Counted from the stretch's first letter, positions 7,614 to 15,706 are shown. The stretch: DNA of 29,899 nucleotides from Deltaproteobacteria bacterium (GCA_021159445.1 JAGGRV010000022.1:1-29899), one strand, 5' to 3'. Program-made: numbers and translations. The notes: generated from the letters alone by a model not told the origin.

Positions 7614-9065
7614 GTGCAGCAAGGAGTCCAGAGAGAACGGCGTCGCTATTCTCGAATACCGTTAAGTGTGCCCCTGTGTTTAAAAACAGAAGCCCTTGGA
7701 TCTGTAATGGATGTAGTTTTAACTGATCTGAGTCCATATGGCATACAGATTGAGTCTGATAGCCCTGTCAGTCATCATGAGACCGTGACTCTCCGGCCCG
7801 CTGGAGGAGACCCCAAGACCGATCATGTTGCGAAAGGGCAAATTAGATGGGTTAAACAAGAAAAAAGCAAGTTTAGGAGTGGAATAGTCTTTGAAGACGT
7901 AATTGATTGGCCTTTTTCTATTTCTGACTTAGCTAAAGCCCTTGAGATTGAACTCAGCCATTCATTTTATTTTCAATACTTTTTGGACAGCCTGGATGAC
8001 GGGGTTCTGATTTTTGATTCCAAGCTCGATATTGTTGGCTCCAATATTAATCAGCCATTTTGCCTGCCAAGAGATCCTGAAAAACTTAAGGGAAGACATT
8101 TTACAGAGGTCTGCTCACTATTTAAGAGTTCTGAAGGAGAAGGTTCTTTTAAAAAACTGGTAGAAAAAGCCCTGGTTGATAGAAAAGAGGTCAGGGTAAG
8201 CGCTTTTCCGTGTGACTTGCCGTGGCTAAATAAGCCGGATTGTCATAGATATTATAATATTTGGCTTTTGCCTTTAATCGGCTCTAAGGATACAAGAGGT
8301 CTGGTTTTGCGCAGTCGCGATGTTACTGCACTGCGCCGGCTCAAGGACAGGGAAAAAACCAGGGAAGAGACCTATTGGCAAAAATACAGGCATTTCATTT
8401 TTGGTCAACTGTTCGATGATCTTCTTGAGGATATTGCAAATCCTTTATCTGCAATAATGGGGCGTCTCGACCTTATGGCTCAAAAAATGTCCAGCATTGA
8501 AACACCCATAGATAAAACGCGGATCAAGGTTTGGACCTCTGATATCGAGTCAATTCAGACCATAACAGGTCAAATAACGGAATTTTGCCGGGCCATTGCC
8601 CGTAGAAGGAAAAAGGATACAATAGGAGGTGCGGTGCTGTTTTCTTTGAACAGCCTGATAGAAGATGAGCTAAGAACTCTGGATCTCCATTCCTTTTTCA
8701 AAAAAATAAACAAGCACGTATCATTATCTCCCGATCTTCCGCCACTTCAGGGATATTATTCAGAGTGGGCCAATGCGTTTTTAGCTCTATGTCAAGTATT
8801 GATGAGGCAGATGTCAACCCTTGATAATATGGAAATGTCGATTCAGACTTTCCTGGAGGATGAGGACTTGGTCCTCAACATCAGCCACAACGGTAAGGCC
8901 ATGAATTTGCCTTTAGATAAAAATCCTGCCCTTAATGTTTTGTGGCTCTTGAAAAAGAAATATGGAATTAATATATACGTTTCAGGTAATTCGGGTTTTC
9001 AAACAGTGACCCTTAAGATGGCAACATCAAAGATGCAAAAACAGCCAGGAGACTTCATTTCCTGA
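7614..9065 (+). CDS. PilZ-PAS protein with a degenerate histidine-kinase module
   Basis: This is a 483-residue cytoplasmic protein. Residues 7-100 form a PilZ domain with both c-di-GMP binding motifs (RERRRYSR near 7-14 and the DLSPYG block near 40). A PAS-like segment (SLDDGVLIFDSKLDIVGSN) covers about 120-235. A linker then leads to a HisKA-like helix, LLEDIANPLSAIMG, near residue 270. There the usual phospho-accepting histidine of the HExxNPL motif is Glu272. I also cannot find a convincing N box or G boxes in the last 150 residues. It is therefore probably a pseudokinase that binds c-di-GMP and signals by protein contact. A single-domain response regulator gene converges on it 25 bp away, and a diguanylate cyclase lies 2 kb upstream. 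An alternative start is ATG 7587. Confidence 0.8.
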   Translation: MQQGVQRERRRYSRIPLSVPLCLKTEALGSVMDVVLTDLSPYGIQIESDSPVSHHETVTLRPAGGDPKTDHVAKGQIRWVKQEKSKFRSGIVFEDVIDWPFSISDLAKALEIELSHSFYFQYFLDSLDDGVLIFDSKLDIVGSNINQPFCLPRDPEKLKGRHFTEVCSLFKSSEGEGSFKKLVEKALVDRKEVRVSAFPCDLPWLNKPDCHRYYNIWLLPLIGSKDTRGLVLRSRDVTALRRLKDREKTREETYWQKYRHFIFGQLFDDLLEDIANPLSAIMGRLDLMAQKMSSIETPIDKTRIKVWTSDIESIQTITGQITEFCRAIARRRKKDTIGGAVLFSLNSLIEDELRTLDLHSFFKKINKHVSLSPDLPPLQGYYSEWANAFLALCQVLMRQMSTLDNMEMSIQTFLEDEDLVLNISHNGKAMNLPLDKNPALNVLWLLKKKYGINIYVSGNSGFQTVTLKMATSKMQKQPGDFIS

Positions 9066-9090
9066 AGTCATCCGCGCAACCTTTTTCGCT

Positions 9091-9450
9091 TCATTTCGCT
9101 AAATTTCTGCGAACAGAGGACTTGAGATCATCTAAGTTGAAGGACTTGACTATATAATCATCCGAGGCCCACGATGCCAAATCCTGTTTATACTCAGGAT
9201 AGGCAGAACTCAAGATAACAGGCACTCTGGGTTTTTTCTGTTTCATTTGACGCAACACTTCTATGCCGTCCATACCAGGCATATTGATGTCCAGGATGAC
9301 AAGGTCCGGTTCCTGAGCGTCAAAGGCCTTAAGGGCATCTTCTCCGCTCAACGCCGAGTGGACTTCATAACCCTCTTCTTCCAACTCTTCTTTGTAAAGG
9401 AGATGAATACTCTCTTCGTCGTCAACTACGAGTATTTTGTATTTATTCAT
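9091..9450 (-). CDS. Single-domain response regulator (CheY-like)
   Basis: This is a stand-alone receiver domain of 119 residues. It has the acidic pocket D10-D11-E12, the phospho-acceptor Asp54 (LVILDINMPGMDG), Ser81 at the switch Ser/Thr position (VILSSAY) and Lys102. The usual KP pair is KS here. There is no output domain, so it acts by binding a target such as a kinase, phosphatase or motor component. GAAGGTGATCT precedes the ATG, a good ribosome binding site. It is convergent with the PilZ/pseudokinase gene and may be its functional partner, but convergent orientation means it is not cotranscribed with it. The target is unknown. Confidence 0.92.
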   Translation of the reverse strand: MNKYKILVVDDEESIHLLYKEELEEEGYEVHSALSGEDALKAFDAQEPDLVILDINMPGMDGIEVLRQMKQKKPRVPVILSSAYPEYKQDLASWASDDYIVKSFNLDDLKSSVRRNLAK

Positions 9451-9483
9451 AGATCACCTTCTTGGCCCTTAATATTAATATTT

Positions 9484-9788
9484 CCTAATTTGAGCGATTA
9501 GCCATTAGCGGTTAATTTAATGATTACAGGATGTTTTAATATTACAAGCTTTTACCCGTTGGGTGTTATTTCTAATTAACGTAATGCCCTAATTTTTCAA
9601 AGCTAATGTAATTATTCACTTTCCCCCCTGACAGCCAACAGCCTTTTTCAGGTTTCAAAGCATAATCCGTTGGGAATACGCATTTTGGTGCAATCTGCCC
9701 GCGGTTGAAACCCTGCAAAAGCCTATCGGCTGCCAGGGAGTGTGAACGGTTACAAGCTAATGGCTAACAGCTAATCGCTCAACTTAGG
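9484..9788 (+). repeat. Family B element, short copy interrupted by a family C element
   Basis: The ends CCTAATTTGAGCGATTAG and its complement near 9771-9788 match over about 17 of 18 positions, and TATTT flanks both sides (9479-9483, 9789-9793). Without the nested insertion (9608-9753 plus an 8-bp duplication) the copy is about 151 bp. It aligns with the reverse complement of 5652-5879 but lacks two internal blocks. It fills most of the gap 9451-9832 between the response regulator and galT. I see no gene in that gap. Confidence 0.8.
9608..9753. mobile_element. Family C non-coding element nested in the family B repeat
   Basis: This 146-bp element runs from GTAATTATTCAC to GTGAACGGTTAC. The two ends form an imperfect inverted repeat of about 50 bp (TTCAC-CCCTG-CAGCC-AGCC-TTTTCAGG against its complement). 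It is flanked by the perfect 8-bp direct repeat AAGCTAAT (9600-9607 and 9754-9761). Removing the element and one repeat restores a family B end like that of the other copy. It encodes no protein. The terminal motif matches that of the GIY-YIG element at 19344-19750. Because the host repeat is rich in GCTAAT, the duplication alone would be weak evidence; the restored host alignment supports it. Confidence 0.75.
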
Positions 9789-9832
9789 TATTTATATACA
9801 GCAAATGGTTTGATCCATACAGTGAAACCTCA

Positions 9833-10849
9833 TTAATCTAAATTTATCTCTCTGAGAAACTGTGCGGATTCTTCAGGCGGGGTAGGGTTGATATAAAATC
9901 CGGTACCCCACTCAAATCCTGCTATCATGCTCAGTTTAGGCATTATTTCTATATGCCAGTGATAGTACGCCAGAAAAGGACTGCGTACTGGAGCCGTGTG
10001 TAACATATAATTGTAAGGGACCCCGGGAAGGGCTTTGTCGAGGCGCCGCATTGTCTCCAGAAAAAGGTCTGTCAATGAGTGGAATTGATTGTCATCCATG
10101 GAGATATAAGAGGATTGGTGTCTTCTAGGCATCAGCCACATTTCAAAAGGCGAACGGGGCGCAAAGGGGCAAATCGTGATAAAATCATTATTTTCACATA
10201 CTATTCTTATGCCTTGGGTTTTTTCCTGATGGATGATGTCACAAAAGATACAGCGTTCCTTAAATTCATAATAGTGCATAGAACTTTGGATCTCTTCCTG
10301 TATTCGGTGAGGTACGATAGGAAGAGCAATAAGCTGGGAATGTGAATGTTCTAAAGAGGCACCCGCAGCCCGGCCGAAATTCTTAAAAACTATTATGTAG
10401 CGAAAGCGGAAATCCTGCGCCAAATCTACCATCCGGTCCCTGTAGGCCCAAAAGGTCTGGATAAGCTGTCCATGAGACATCATAGGGATGGTTTCGTCGT
10501 GCCTGGGGGTATCTATTATAACCTCATGGGCGCCGATGCCATTCATTTTATCGTAAATACCTTCACCCCGTTTGTTCAGATCTCCTTCTATAACTAGTGC
10601 GGGAAATTTGTTAGGAACTACTCTGAGGGTCCAGCCTGGTCCATTTGGTGAATAGTCAGGCCGTCCATAGGCAAGAACTTCCGGCGGAGTGGTATGTTCA
10701 TTCCCAGGGCATAAAGGACAAAACCCGCCCTTGGTCTTGTCTTTTTCAATGACAAAGTCGTAGGGGCGCTTCCCTCTTTCCTTGGCAATAATAACCCATC
10801 GGCCTATGATTGTATCCCTGCGTAGTTCGGGCATTTGGTAATCCCTCAA
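9833..10849 (-). CDS. galT: Galactose-1-phosphate uridylyltransferase
   Basis: This histidine-triad-superfamily enzyme exchanges UMP between UDP-glucose and galactose-1-phosphate (or a related sugar phosphate), linking hexose phosphates to nucleotide sugars. The 338-residue product has the active-site motif HSHSQ near 168-172 inside GASLEHSHSQLIALP. It has zinc-binding pairs CPLC (about 44-47) and CIFC (about 199-202), and a second histidine motif HWHIEIMPK. The start overlaps the GH57 stop as ATGA, making galT the last gene of the minus-strand operon. Next to a GH57 enzyme, a role in glycogen or alpha-glucan and galactose metabolism is likely. Some relatives are ADP-glucose phosphorylases, so the exact substrate is not certain. 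Confidence 0.92.
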   Translation of the reverse strand: MRDYQMPELRRDTIIGRWVIIAKERGKRPYDFVIEKDKTKGGFCPLCPGNEHTTPPEVLAYGRPDYSPNGPGWTLRVVPNKFPALVIEGDLNKRGEGIYDKMNGIGAHEVIIDTPRHDETIPMMSHGQLIQTFWAYRDRMVDLAQDFRFRYIIVFKNFGRAAGASLEHSHSQLIALPIVPHRIQEEIQSSMHYYEFKERCIFCDIIHQEKTQGIRIVCENNDFITICPFAPRSPFEMWLMPRRHQSSYISMDDNQFHSLTDLFLETMRRLDKALPGVPYNYMLHTAPVRSPFLAYYHWHIEIMPKLSMIAGFEWGTGFYINPTPPEESAQFLREINLD

Positions 10850-13014
10850 ACCAGCCAGAGCCTACGCTCAAAGTCTTCATCAGGTGCGTTGAGCACTATG
10901 TAGCCCTCCAGAGGCCATCTGTCTCTCACCAACTCATTTCCTATTGTTTCAACATAAAAGGTTAATTCATCTTTGGGATTAGAGTCCAGAAGTGCAAAAG
11001 GTATTGCCACCTCTGCCAACTCATTCATAGCGCATTTTACACCTGTTTCGCGGAAAACAAGAGCCTTTCCATTTTTTAAGACCCCGAATTTTTCCTTAAG
11101 GGGATCTAGAGACTGGCTGGGGATCAGTTCGATAGTTATTATAGCCTTAGATGAGATGGTTATCCTGAGGCCGAGATCCGGCTCCCAGGCATCAAAGCTC
11201 CCCTCTTTGGGATCTATCCTCAGATAAAGCGACTCAAGATCAAAGCCATAGGCAATCTCAGCCAGCGAACCCGCCCCGGAATGCATGGCCCCCCCCTGGC
11301 TTCCAAAGGTCAGTGATCCTGCACCTCTCCACTCCCAATAATAGCTCACACGTCCATCAATTTGTGGATGTATAAAACACGTTGGCTCAGTAGTAGGTGT
11401 TGCTGGTCTTGGAACTCTGATCGGACTTAGCAGTTCATCAGGAACTGTCATGTTAAGGCTATTATAGACCTTTTTGAGATGACTCCGGAAGAGGTGGTCA
11501 AATTCATAGGCATAATCAGTCTCAAACTGGTCTCCATACCACCAGAACCAGTCACTGCCTTCAGCAGCAAAAATAGATTCCATGGCCGTATTCACGGCCT
11601 CGTCAGTTATGTTTCCCTGTTTTTTAGCATTGTCGATGGCCTTTCTTGTACGACCAAGGGCTTCCCATGCCCGGTTTTCGTCCTGCCCACCGATCCAGAT
11701 GCCGAAATCATGGTTTATCCAAGAGCCTGTATATAGCCCCGGCAAGGTGCATGTCGGCGGATGGTTTTCCAGATATTGACCAATGGTTACAAGTTCAAGC
11801 ATTGGTTCTTTGATAATTGCATCATATAGGCCTGTCAAGAAAGATTCACCACCGTCCTGATAATATTCCCATGGATTTTCCCCATCCAGAATTATAGCAA
11901 CAAAAGGGGAACGCCCCATTCCCTGAAAGCCGCTACAGATTTCCTTTAGCCTGGAGACGAAGTCAGTGATTGCAGCCTGAGGATGGTTTTTCTGATAAAC
12001 GAAACCTATCAGATCTGAAAGCTTATGGTGGCGGAATATCATGTCTGTGTGGCAGCCATTTATTTCCACTCTATAAGGCTGGAATAGACTTTGAGATTCA
12101 ACTTTCTCAAGTGAATTGTATAGAATGGCTTCGTCTGTTGCGGTCCAGGAGAATCCAGCCTCTTCAACAAGAGGGATAAGCTCAGGAGCAACGGAGCCTT
12201 CTGATGGCCAAAGTCCTGCAGGGGTCTTCCCTAAGACCTCCTTACAGTAATGCCTACCTTTTTCCAGTTGTGTTCCGGCATCTTCCGGGCAAGTAAATCG
12301 CAAAGGGAGTCTGGTTTCCGGCCTGGGCCTTTTCCCAAGATCCGTATCGATTAGCAGGGGGAGAATAGGATGATAGAATGGACTGATACTGATCTCTATC
12401 TGTCCTTCGATCCATTTTGAACTATAACGGGGAATGAGTCCTTTCATGAGTTCAAGATGGAAATCCAGGAGATCCATCTTTTCTTCTTCGCTGAACAACT
12501 GTCCTTTTTGAAAAAGAGAACTTATTAAGGGGTGCTTTCTCGAGGAAAAACCGACCCAGGTGAGATTAAACCAGACCTGAAGGTCTAAATAGTCCTGAGT
12601 TGAAAATTTCTTTCTCACTTGGGAAAAATAAGATGGGCTAAAGTCCCTTCCTCGCAACTCCAGCAGTTGCAGGTACCTCTTATGGGGTTCTACCATAGTG
12701 GGCCATTGGCAGCTGAAAAAATGTGTCAGGATGAACTCCTGGTCTGAAGGGGAGAGCTCAATGGCAGGGCGACGGCTCAATTCCAGAAAGTCGTCGGTTT
12801 TGCCCTGTATATAAGCCTGGATTTGGAAAAGAAGGGATGGAACAAGGTTAAAAGTTACCTTTGCCTCAGGCCGGGAGTCCAAACATGCTATCATGTCAGA
12901 GTAAGCCTTGACGGCATGGAGCCTGACCCAAGGCATCGCAAAGCGATCCCTTATCGGGTCAAGGTACAGAGGTTGATGCATATGCCAAAGAAAGGCAATA
13001 TGTAACTGCAGCAT
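10846..13014 (-). CDS. Glycoside hydrolase family 57 protein
   Basis: This 722-residue protein belongs to the GH57 alpha-amylase/alpha-glucan enzymes. Conserved blocks are WHMHQPLY (about 9-16), GLWPSEG with the expected nucleophile Glu near 272, and ILDGENPWEYY with the expected acid Asp near 376. After the barrel comes a helical part (DWFWWYGDQFETDYA near 505) and a C-terminal beta-rich region. No signal peptide is seen, so it probably acts on cytoplasmic glycogen or maltodextrin. I start at the ATG whose A is shared with the upstream TAA (13014). A longer frame from 13059 would extend 45 bp into the dksA-like gene. Whether it is an amylase, a glucanotransferase or a branching-type enzyme cannot be settled from motifs. 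Confidence 0.9.
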   Translation of the reverse strand: MLQLHIAFLWHMHQPLYLDPIRDRFAMPWVRLHAVKAYSDMIACLDSRPEAKVTFNLVPSLLFQIQAYIQGKTDDFLELSRRPAIELSPSDQEFILTHFFSCQWPTMVEPHKRYLQLLELRGRDFSPSYFSQVRKKFSTQDYLDLQVWFNLTWVGFSSRKHPLISSLFQKGQLFSEEEKMDLLDFHLELMKGLIPRYSSKWIEGQIEISISPFYHPILPLLIDTDLGKRPRPETRLPLRFTCPEDAGTQLEKGRHYCKEVLGKTPAGLWPSEGSVAPELIPLVEEAGFSWTATDEAILYNSLEKVESQSLFQPYRVEINGCHTDMIFRHHKLSDLIGFVYQKNHPQAAITDFVSRLKEICSGFQGMGRSPFVAIILDGENPWEYYQDGGESFLTGLYDAIIKEPMLELVTIGQYLENHPPTCTLPGLYTGSWINHDFGIWIGGQDENRAWEALGRTRKAIDNAKKQGNITDEAVNTAMESIFAAEGSDWFWWYGDQFETDYAYEFDHLFRSHLKKVYNSLNMTVPDELLSPIRVPRPATPTTEPTCFIHPQIDGRVSYYWEWRGAGSLTFGSQGGAMHSGAGSLAEIAYGFDLESLYLRIDPKEGSFDAWEPDLGLRITISSKAIITIELIPSQSLDPLKEKFGVLKNGKALVFRETGVKCAMNELAEVAIPFALLDSNPKDELTFYVETIGNELVRDRWPLEGYIVLNAPDEDFERRLWLV

Positions 13015-13376
13015 TATACGCCCCTGGCCTTTTCCTCCCTTTCTTGCTTGGACTTGCACTCAATGCAACGGGTTGTGACAGGTCTGGCCGTCAGCCGTTT
13101 AGCCCCTATTTCTTCACCACAATCTTCACAGATGCCATAAGTCCCATCTTCGATTCTCTCTAAGGCTTTATTGATCTTTTTTATGAGCTTTCTCTCCCTA
13201 TCTCTGATACGCAGCTCAAAACTACGATCAGACTCTACAGACGCCCGATCTGTTGGGTCAGGAAAGTGGTTGTTCATGTCAGTCATCTCTTCCAGGGTCT
13301 TGCCAGCTTCTCCTAAAAGATCATCGAGTTTTTTCTGGAGTAGTTTGCGAAAATATTCCAGTTGGGCCTGTTCCAT
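13014..13376 (-). CDS. dksA: DksA/TraR-family zinc-finger transcription factor
   Basis: This 120-residue protein binds the secondary channel of RNA polymerase and, with ppGpp, tunes rRNA and amino-acid promoters. The N-terminal coiled coil carries the tip motif DPTDRAS (40-46), including both acidic residues needed for DksA activity. The zinc finger uses Cys83, Cys86, Cys104 and Cys107. It is shorter than the 151-residue E. coli DksA, as is common in this lineage. AGGAG lies 8 nt before the ATG, and the gene starts 1 nt after the moaC stop. rpoZ heads the same operon, so two RNA polymerase-binding proteins are coexpressed. The family is certain; the dksA symbol rests on the intact DPxDxAS motif. 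Confidence 0.92.
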   Translation of the reverse strand: MEQAQLEYFRKLLQKKLDDLLGEAGKTLEEMTDMNNHFPDPTDRASVESDRSFELRIRDRERKLIKKINKALERIEDGTYGICEDCGEEIGAKRLTARPVTTRCIECKSKQEREEKARGV

Positions 13377-13377
13377 G

Positions 13378-13875
13378 CTACTGTTCTCCTAAGAACTTTC
13401 TTTTCCAGGTTCCGCTCTTCCCGCCGGTTTTATAATCCAATCGGATTTTTTCAATAGTTATATTTTTCTCTGCTGACTTGCACATATCGTAAATGGTCAA
13501 AGCAGCAACTGAAACAGCCGTTAGTGCTTCCATTTCTACGCCAGTTGTGCCTTTTGCCTTTACACGTGCCAAAATTTCTATGGCATTTTTCTCTGAGTCC
13601 GGGGTAAAGTCAATCTCTATTTTTTGCAAAGTTAAAGGATGACAAAGGGGAATCAAGGTTTCCACTTTTTTGGCGGCCATAATCCCCGCTATCCTGGCTA
13701 CAGCCAGAACATCGCCTTTTGAAATTTTACTGTCAACAAAAAGATTAAAGACGTCAGGTCCTATTATTATCCGCCCTGAAGCAACTGCCTCCCTTTGGGT
13801 CATAGGTTTTAGGCTTACGTCCACCATGTGGGCCCGGCCTTTTGTGTTTAGATGAGAAAAGGAGTTTTTGCTCAA
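13378..13875 (-). CDS. moaC: Cyclic pyranopterin monophosphate synthase
   Basis: MoaC converts 3',8-cyclo-7,8-dihydro-GTP to cyclic pyranopterin monophosphate, an early step in molybdenum/tungsten cofactor synthesis. The 165-residue product is full length. Signatures are GRAHMVDVS near 13-21, LIPLCHPL with the conserved His, VKAKGTTGVEMEALTAV, and YDMCKSAEK with the catalytic Asp-Lys region. The start is TTG at 13875, overlapping the dnaJ stop (TTGA). The preceding residues match the usual MoaC N-terminus, so the later Met at 13827 is not the start. No other moa or moe gene is nearby; its place between dnaJ and a dksA-like gene looks like an operon of convenience. Confidence 0.96.
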   Translation of the reverse strand: MSKNSFSHLNTKGRAHMVDVSLKPMTQREAVASGRIIIGPDVFNLFVDSKISKGDVLAVARIAGIMAAKKVETLIPLCHPLTLQKIEIDFTPDSEKNAIEILARVKAKGTTGVEMEALTAVSVAALTIYDMCKSAEKNITIEKIRLDYKTGGKSGTWKRKFLGEQ

Positions 13876-15011
13876 GACGTCCCCTCATGGCTGGAGTGCC
13901 CATGTGTTTCGGATCGTCTAAACAGTTTACGAAAGAAGCCGCCTTCTTTCTTTTCTTTTTCGATATCAGCGAATTCCTGAAGCAGGGCACATTGGCGCTC
14001 TGTCAACTTGGTTGGTGTTACAACAGCAACTTCAACTATCTGATCCCCGGCTCCAAATCCTCTGAGATCAGGAACGCCAAGTCCTTTCAGTCTGAAGTGC
14101 TCTCCTGTCTGGGTTCCTGCCGGAATTTTTAAGTTGCGGGGTCCATCCAGTGTGGATACTTCAATTTCGTCTCCCATGGCCGCCTGGACAATAGAAATAG
14201 GAAGGCGAGAATATATGTCATTGCCATGACGTTCGAAAAGGTGATGAGGTTTTACATGGATTACTATGTAGAGATCCCCTCTGGGCCCATCCCTGAGACC
14301 GGCCTCACCCTCCCTCATCAGGCGCAATCTTGAGCCTGTATCTACACCTGCAGGAATACGTACCCTCACCTTGTGTCGTTCCCGGACTCTGCCTTGACCT
14401 TTGCATGCCTGGCAGGGGTCTGTGATAATTGTTCCGCTTCCGGAACAATGTGGACAAGTGGAGGAAATCCTGAAAAACCCTTCCGACCTTATTATTTGGC
14501 CTCTTCCCTGACAAGTAGGACAGGTAGTAGGATGGCTTCCAGAGGCCATACCTGTTCCCTTGCAGATAGAACAGGACTCAAGACGAACGATCTCTATTTC
14601 AGTCTCCGCACCTCTGGCAGCATCTTCAAATGAAACTTCAAGGTTGTATCTTAGATCTGCACCCGCCTCTGGCCCCATGGATGCCCCATGTTTTCGGTGA
14701 GACGTAGAAAAACCGAACAGGTCTTCAAACAGATCACCAAAGTTACTAAATATGTCTTGTGGCCCGGAAAAGCCTCTGAAGCCTGTCCCGGCTATTCCTT
14801 CGTGACCGTAAAGGTCATAGGTCTGCCTTTTCTGAGGATCTCTGAGTACTTCATAGGCCTCTGCCGCCTCTTTGAAGTGTTCCTCTGCGTCTTTATCACC
14901 CTGATTTTTATCAGGATGATATTTTAAAGCCAGCCTCCGGTAGACTTTCTTTAGTTCTTCAGATGAGCAGTCTCGGGAGACCCCCAGAATATCGTAGTAG
15001 TCTTTTTTCAT
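13872..15011 (-). CDS. dnaJ: Chaperone protein DnaJ
   Basis: DnaJ is the Hsp40 co-chaperone that delivers unfolded clients to DnaK and stimulates its ATPase. The 379-residue product has a J domain with HPD at 32-34, a Gly/Phe-rich linker (GTGFRGFSGPQDIFSNFGD), and four CxxCxGxG zinc repeats (CSICKGTG, CPTCQGRG, CPHCSGSG, CQACKGQG) in the middle third. C-terminal client-binding domains follow (DLYIVIHVKPHHLFERHGND). This is a complete class I DnaJ. No dnaK or grpE is adjacent. It lies 25 bp downstream of rpoZ and overlaps moaC, so it is part of the minus-strand operon. The last 30 residues, rich in Lys and Ser, are atypical in sequence. Confidence 0.97.
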   Translation of the reverse strand: MKKDYYDILGVSRDCSSEELKKVYRRLALKYHPDKNQGDKDAEEHFKEAAEAYEVLRDPQKRQTYDLYGHEGIAGTGFRGFSGPQDIFSNFGDLFEDLFGFSTSHRKHGASMGPEAGADLRYNLEVSFEDAARGAETEIEIVRLESCSICKGTGMASGSHPTTCPTCQGRGQIIRSEGFFRISSTCPHCSGSGTIITDPCQACKGQGRVRERHKVRVRIPAGVDTGSRLRLMREGEAGLRDGPRGDLYIVIHVKPHHLFERHGNDIYSRLPISIVQAAMGDEIEVSTLDGPRNLKIPAGTQTGEHFRLKGLGVPDLRGFGAGDQIVEVAVVTPTKLTERQCALLQEFADIEKEKKEGGFFRKLFRRSETHGHSSHEGTS

Positions 15012-15036
15012 TGATAATGCCTAGAAGCGGTCTTTT

Positions 15037-15300
15037 TCAACCTTCTGCCTGATTGGTATCTGTCTGTAATGCTTGAAAAATTCGTTGCTCTTCTGCCTCT
15101 CGGGCCAATTCTTCCAGATTTTCAAATTTTACTTTGTCTTTGGCAATTTCTCTCAATGCCAGGACTATTTCTCTGTTTTTGCATTTGACCAGGGGCTGAG
15201 CGCCCTTGCGCAATTGCTTTACCCTCTCGATCGCAAGGTGTACTAATGCAAAACGGTTAGGCAAATTTTCCAGACAGTCTTCTATTGTTATTCTCGCCAT
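15037..15300 (-). CDS. rpoZ: RNA polymerase omega subunit
   Basis: Omega is the small subunit that clamps beta-prime and helps assemble RNA polymerase. The 87-residue product starts MARITIEDCLE and contains NRFALVHLAIERVKQLRKG, the conserved core of the family. REIVLALREIA follows. I chose the ATG at 15300, which has GGAG 8 nt upstream. An in-frame ATG at 15318 would add six residues and lose that site. It is the first gene of the operon with dnaJ, moaC, a dksA-like gene, GH57 and galT. In many bacteria omega contributes to ppGpp binding, which fits with DksA in the same operon. Confidence 0.95.
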   Translation of the reverse strand: MARITIEDCLENLPNRFALVHLAIERVKQLRKGAQPLVKCKNREIVLALREIAKDKVKFENLEELAREAEEQRIFQALQTDTNQAEG

Positions 15301-15428
15301 TGTATATTCTCCAATCAAAATAGCATAACATTAATCAGTGGATAGTATTTTGGGCCATCTATTTATTTTGTGACAGACCCTTAGAACAAGATCTAGTATT
15401 TTGCAAGTGCCTTTTAGAAAAATATTAT

Positions 15429-15637
15429 GGCATCCTTCATTCGCCAGTTTACACTTTTTTCGAAAAAAGTGTGTATTATCAAATTGAATGCCGATATCGA
15501 AACTGGAAATTTGAAATTTGAAATTAGGTAACACATCTACATCTTTGCATTTTTCCCAATTTCCAATTTCAAATTTCACTGCCAAAATACAAGATCAACA
15601 AAGTGTAAACTACTTTTGACTTGTCGTGAAGTATGCC
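15429..15637 (-). repeat. Family A MITE-like element, copy 2 (complete)
   Basis: This 209-bp copy is bounded by GGCATCCTTCA and TGAAGTATGCC. It is flanked by the perfect 8-bp duplication AATATTAT (15421-15428 and 15638-15645). It contains a 22-bp perfect palindrome (15451-15472: ACAC, six T, CG, six A, GTGT). In reverse complement it aligns along its full length with 6068-6268. It occupies most of the divergent gap between rpoZ and the TPR gene. The rest of that gap (15301-15420) is AT-rich leader, presumably with the rpoZ promoter; I see no gene in it. Confidence 0.9.
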
Positions 15638-15706
15638 AATATTATGATAATATCAGTTTTAGTTGTCGCAATCCTTATTCAACATAACTATTGTAACTGG
15701 ACTAAT

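Noticed and set aside
15626..15706. A GTG start of the TPR gene inside the family A element
   Set aside because: It would place the start codon within the mobile repeat and has no ribosome binding site; ATG 15707 gives a plausible signal peptide, though ATG 15644 cannot be excluded.
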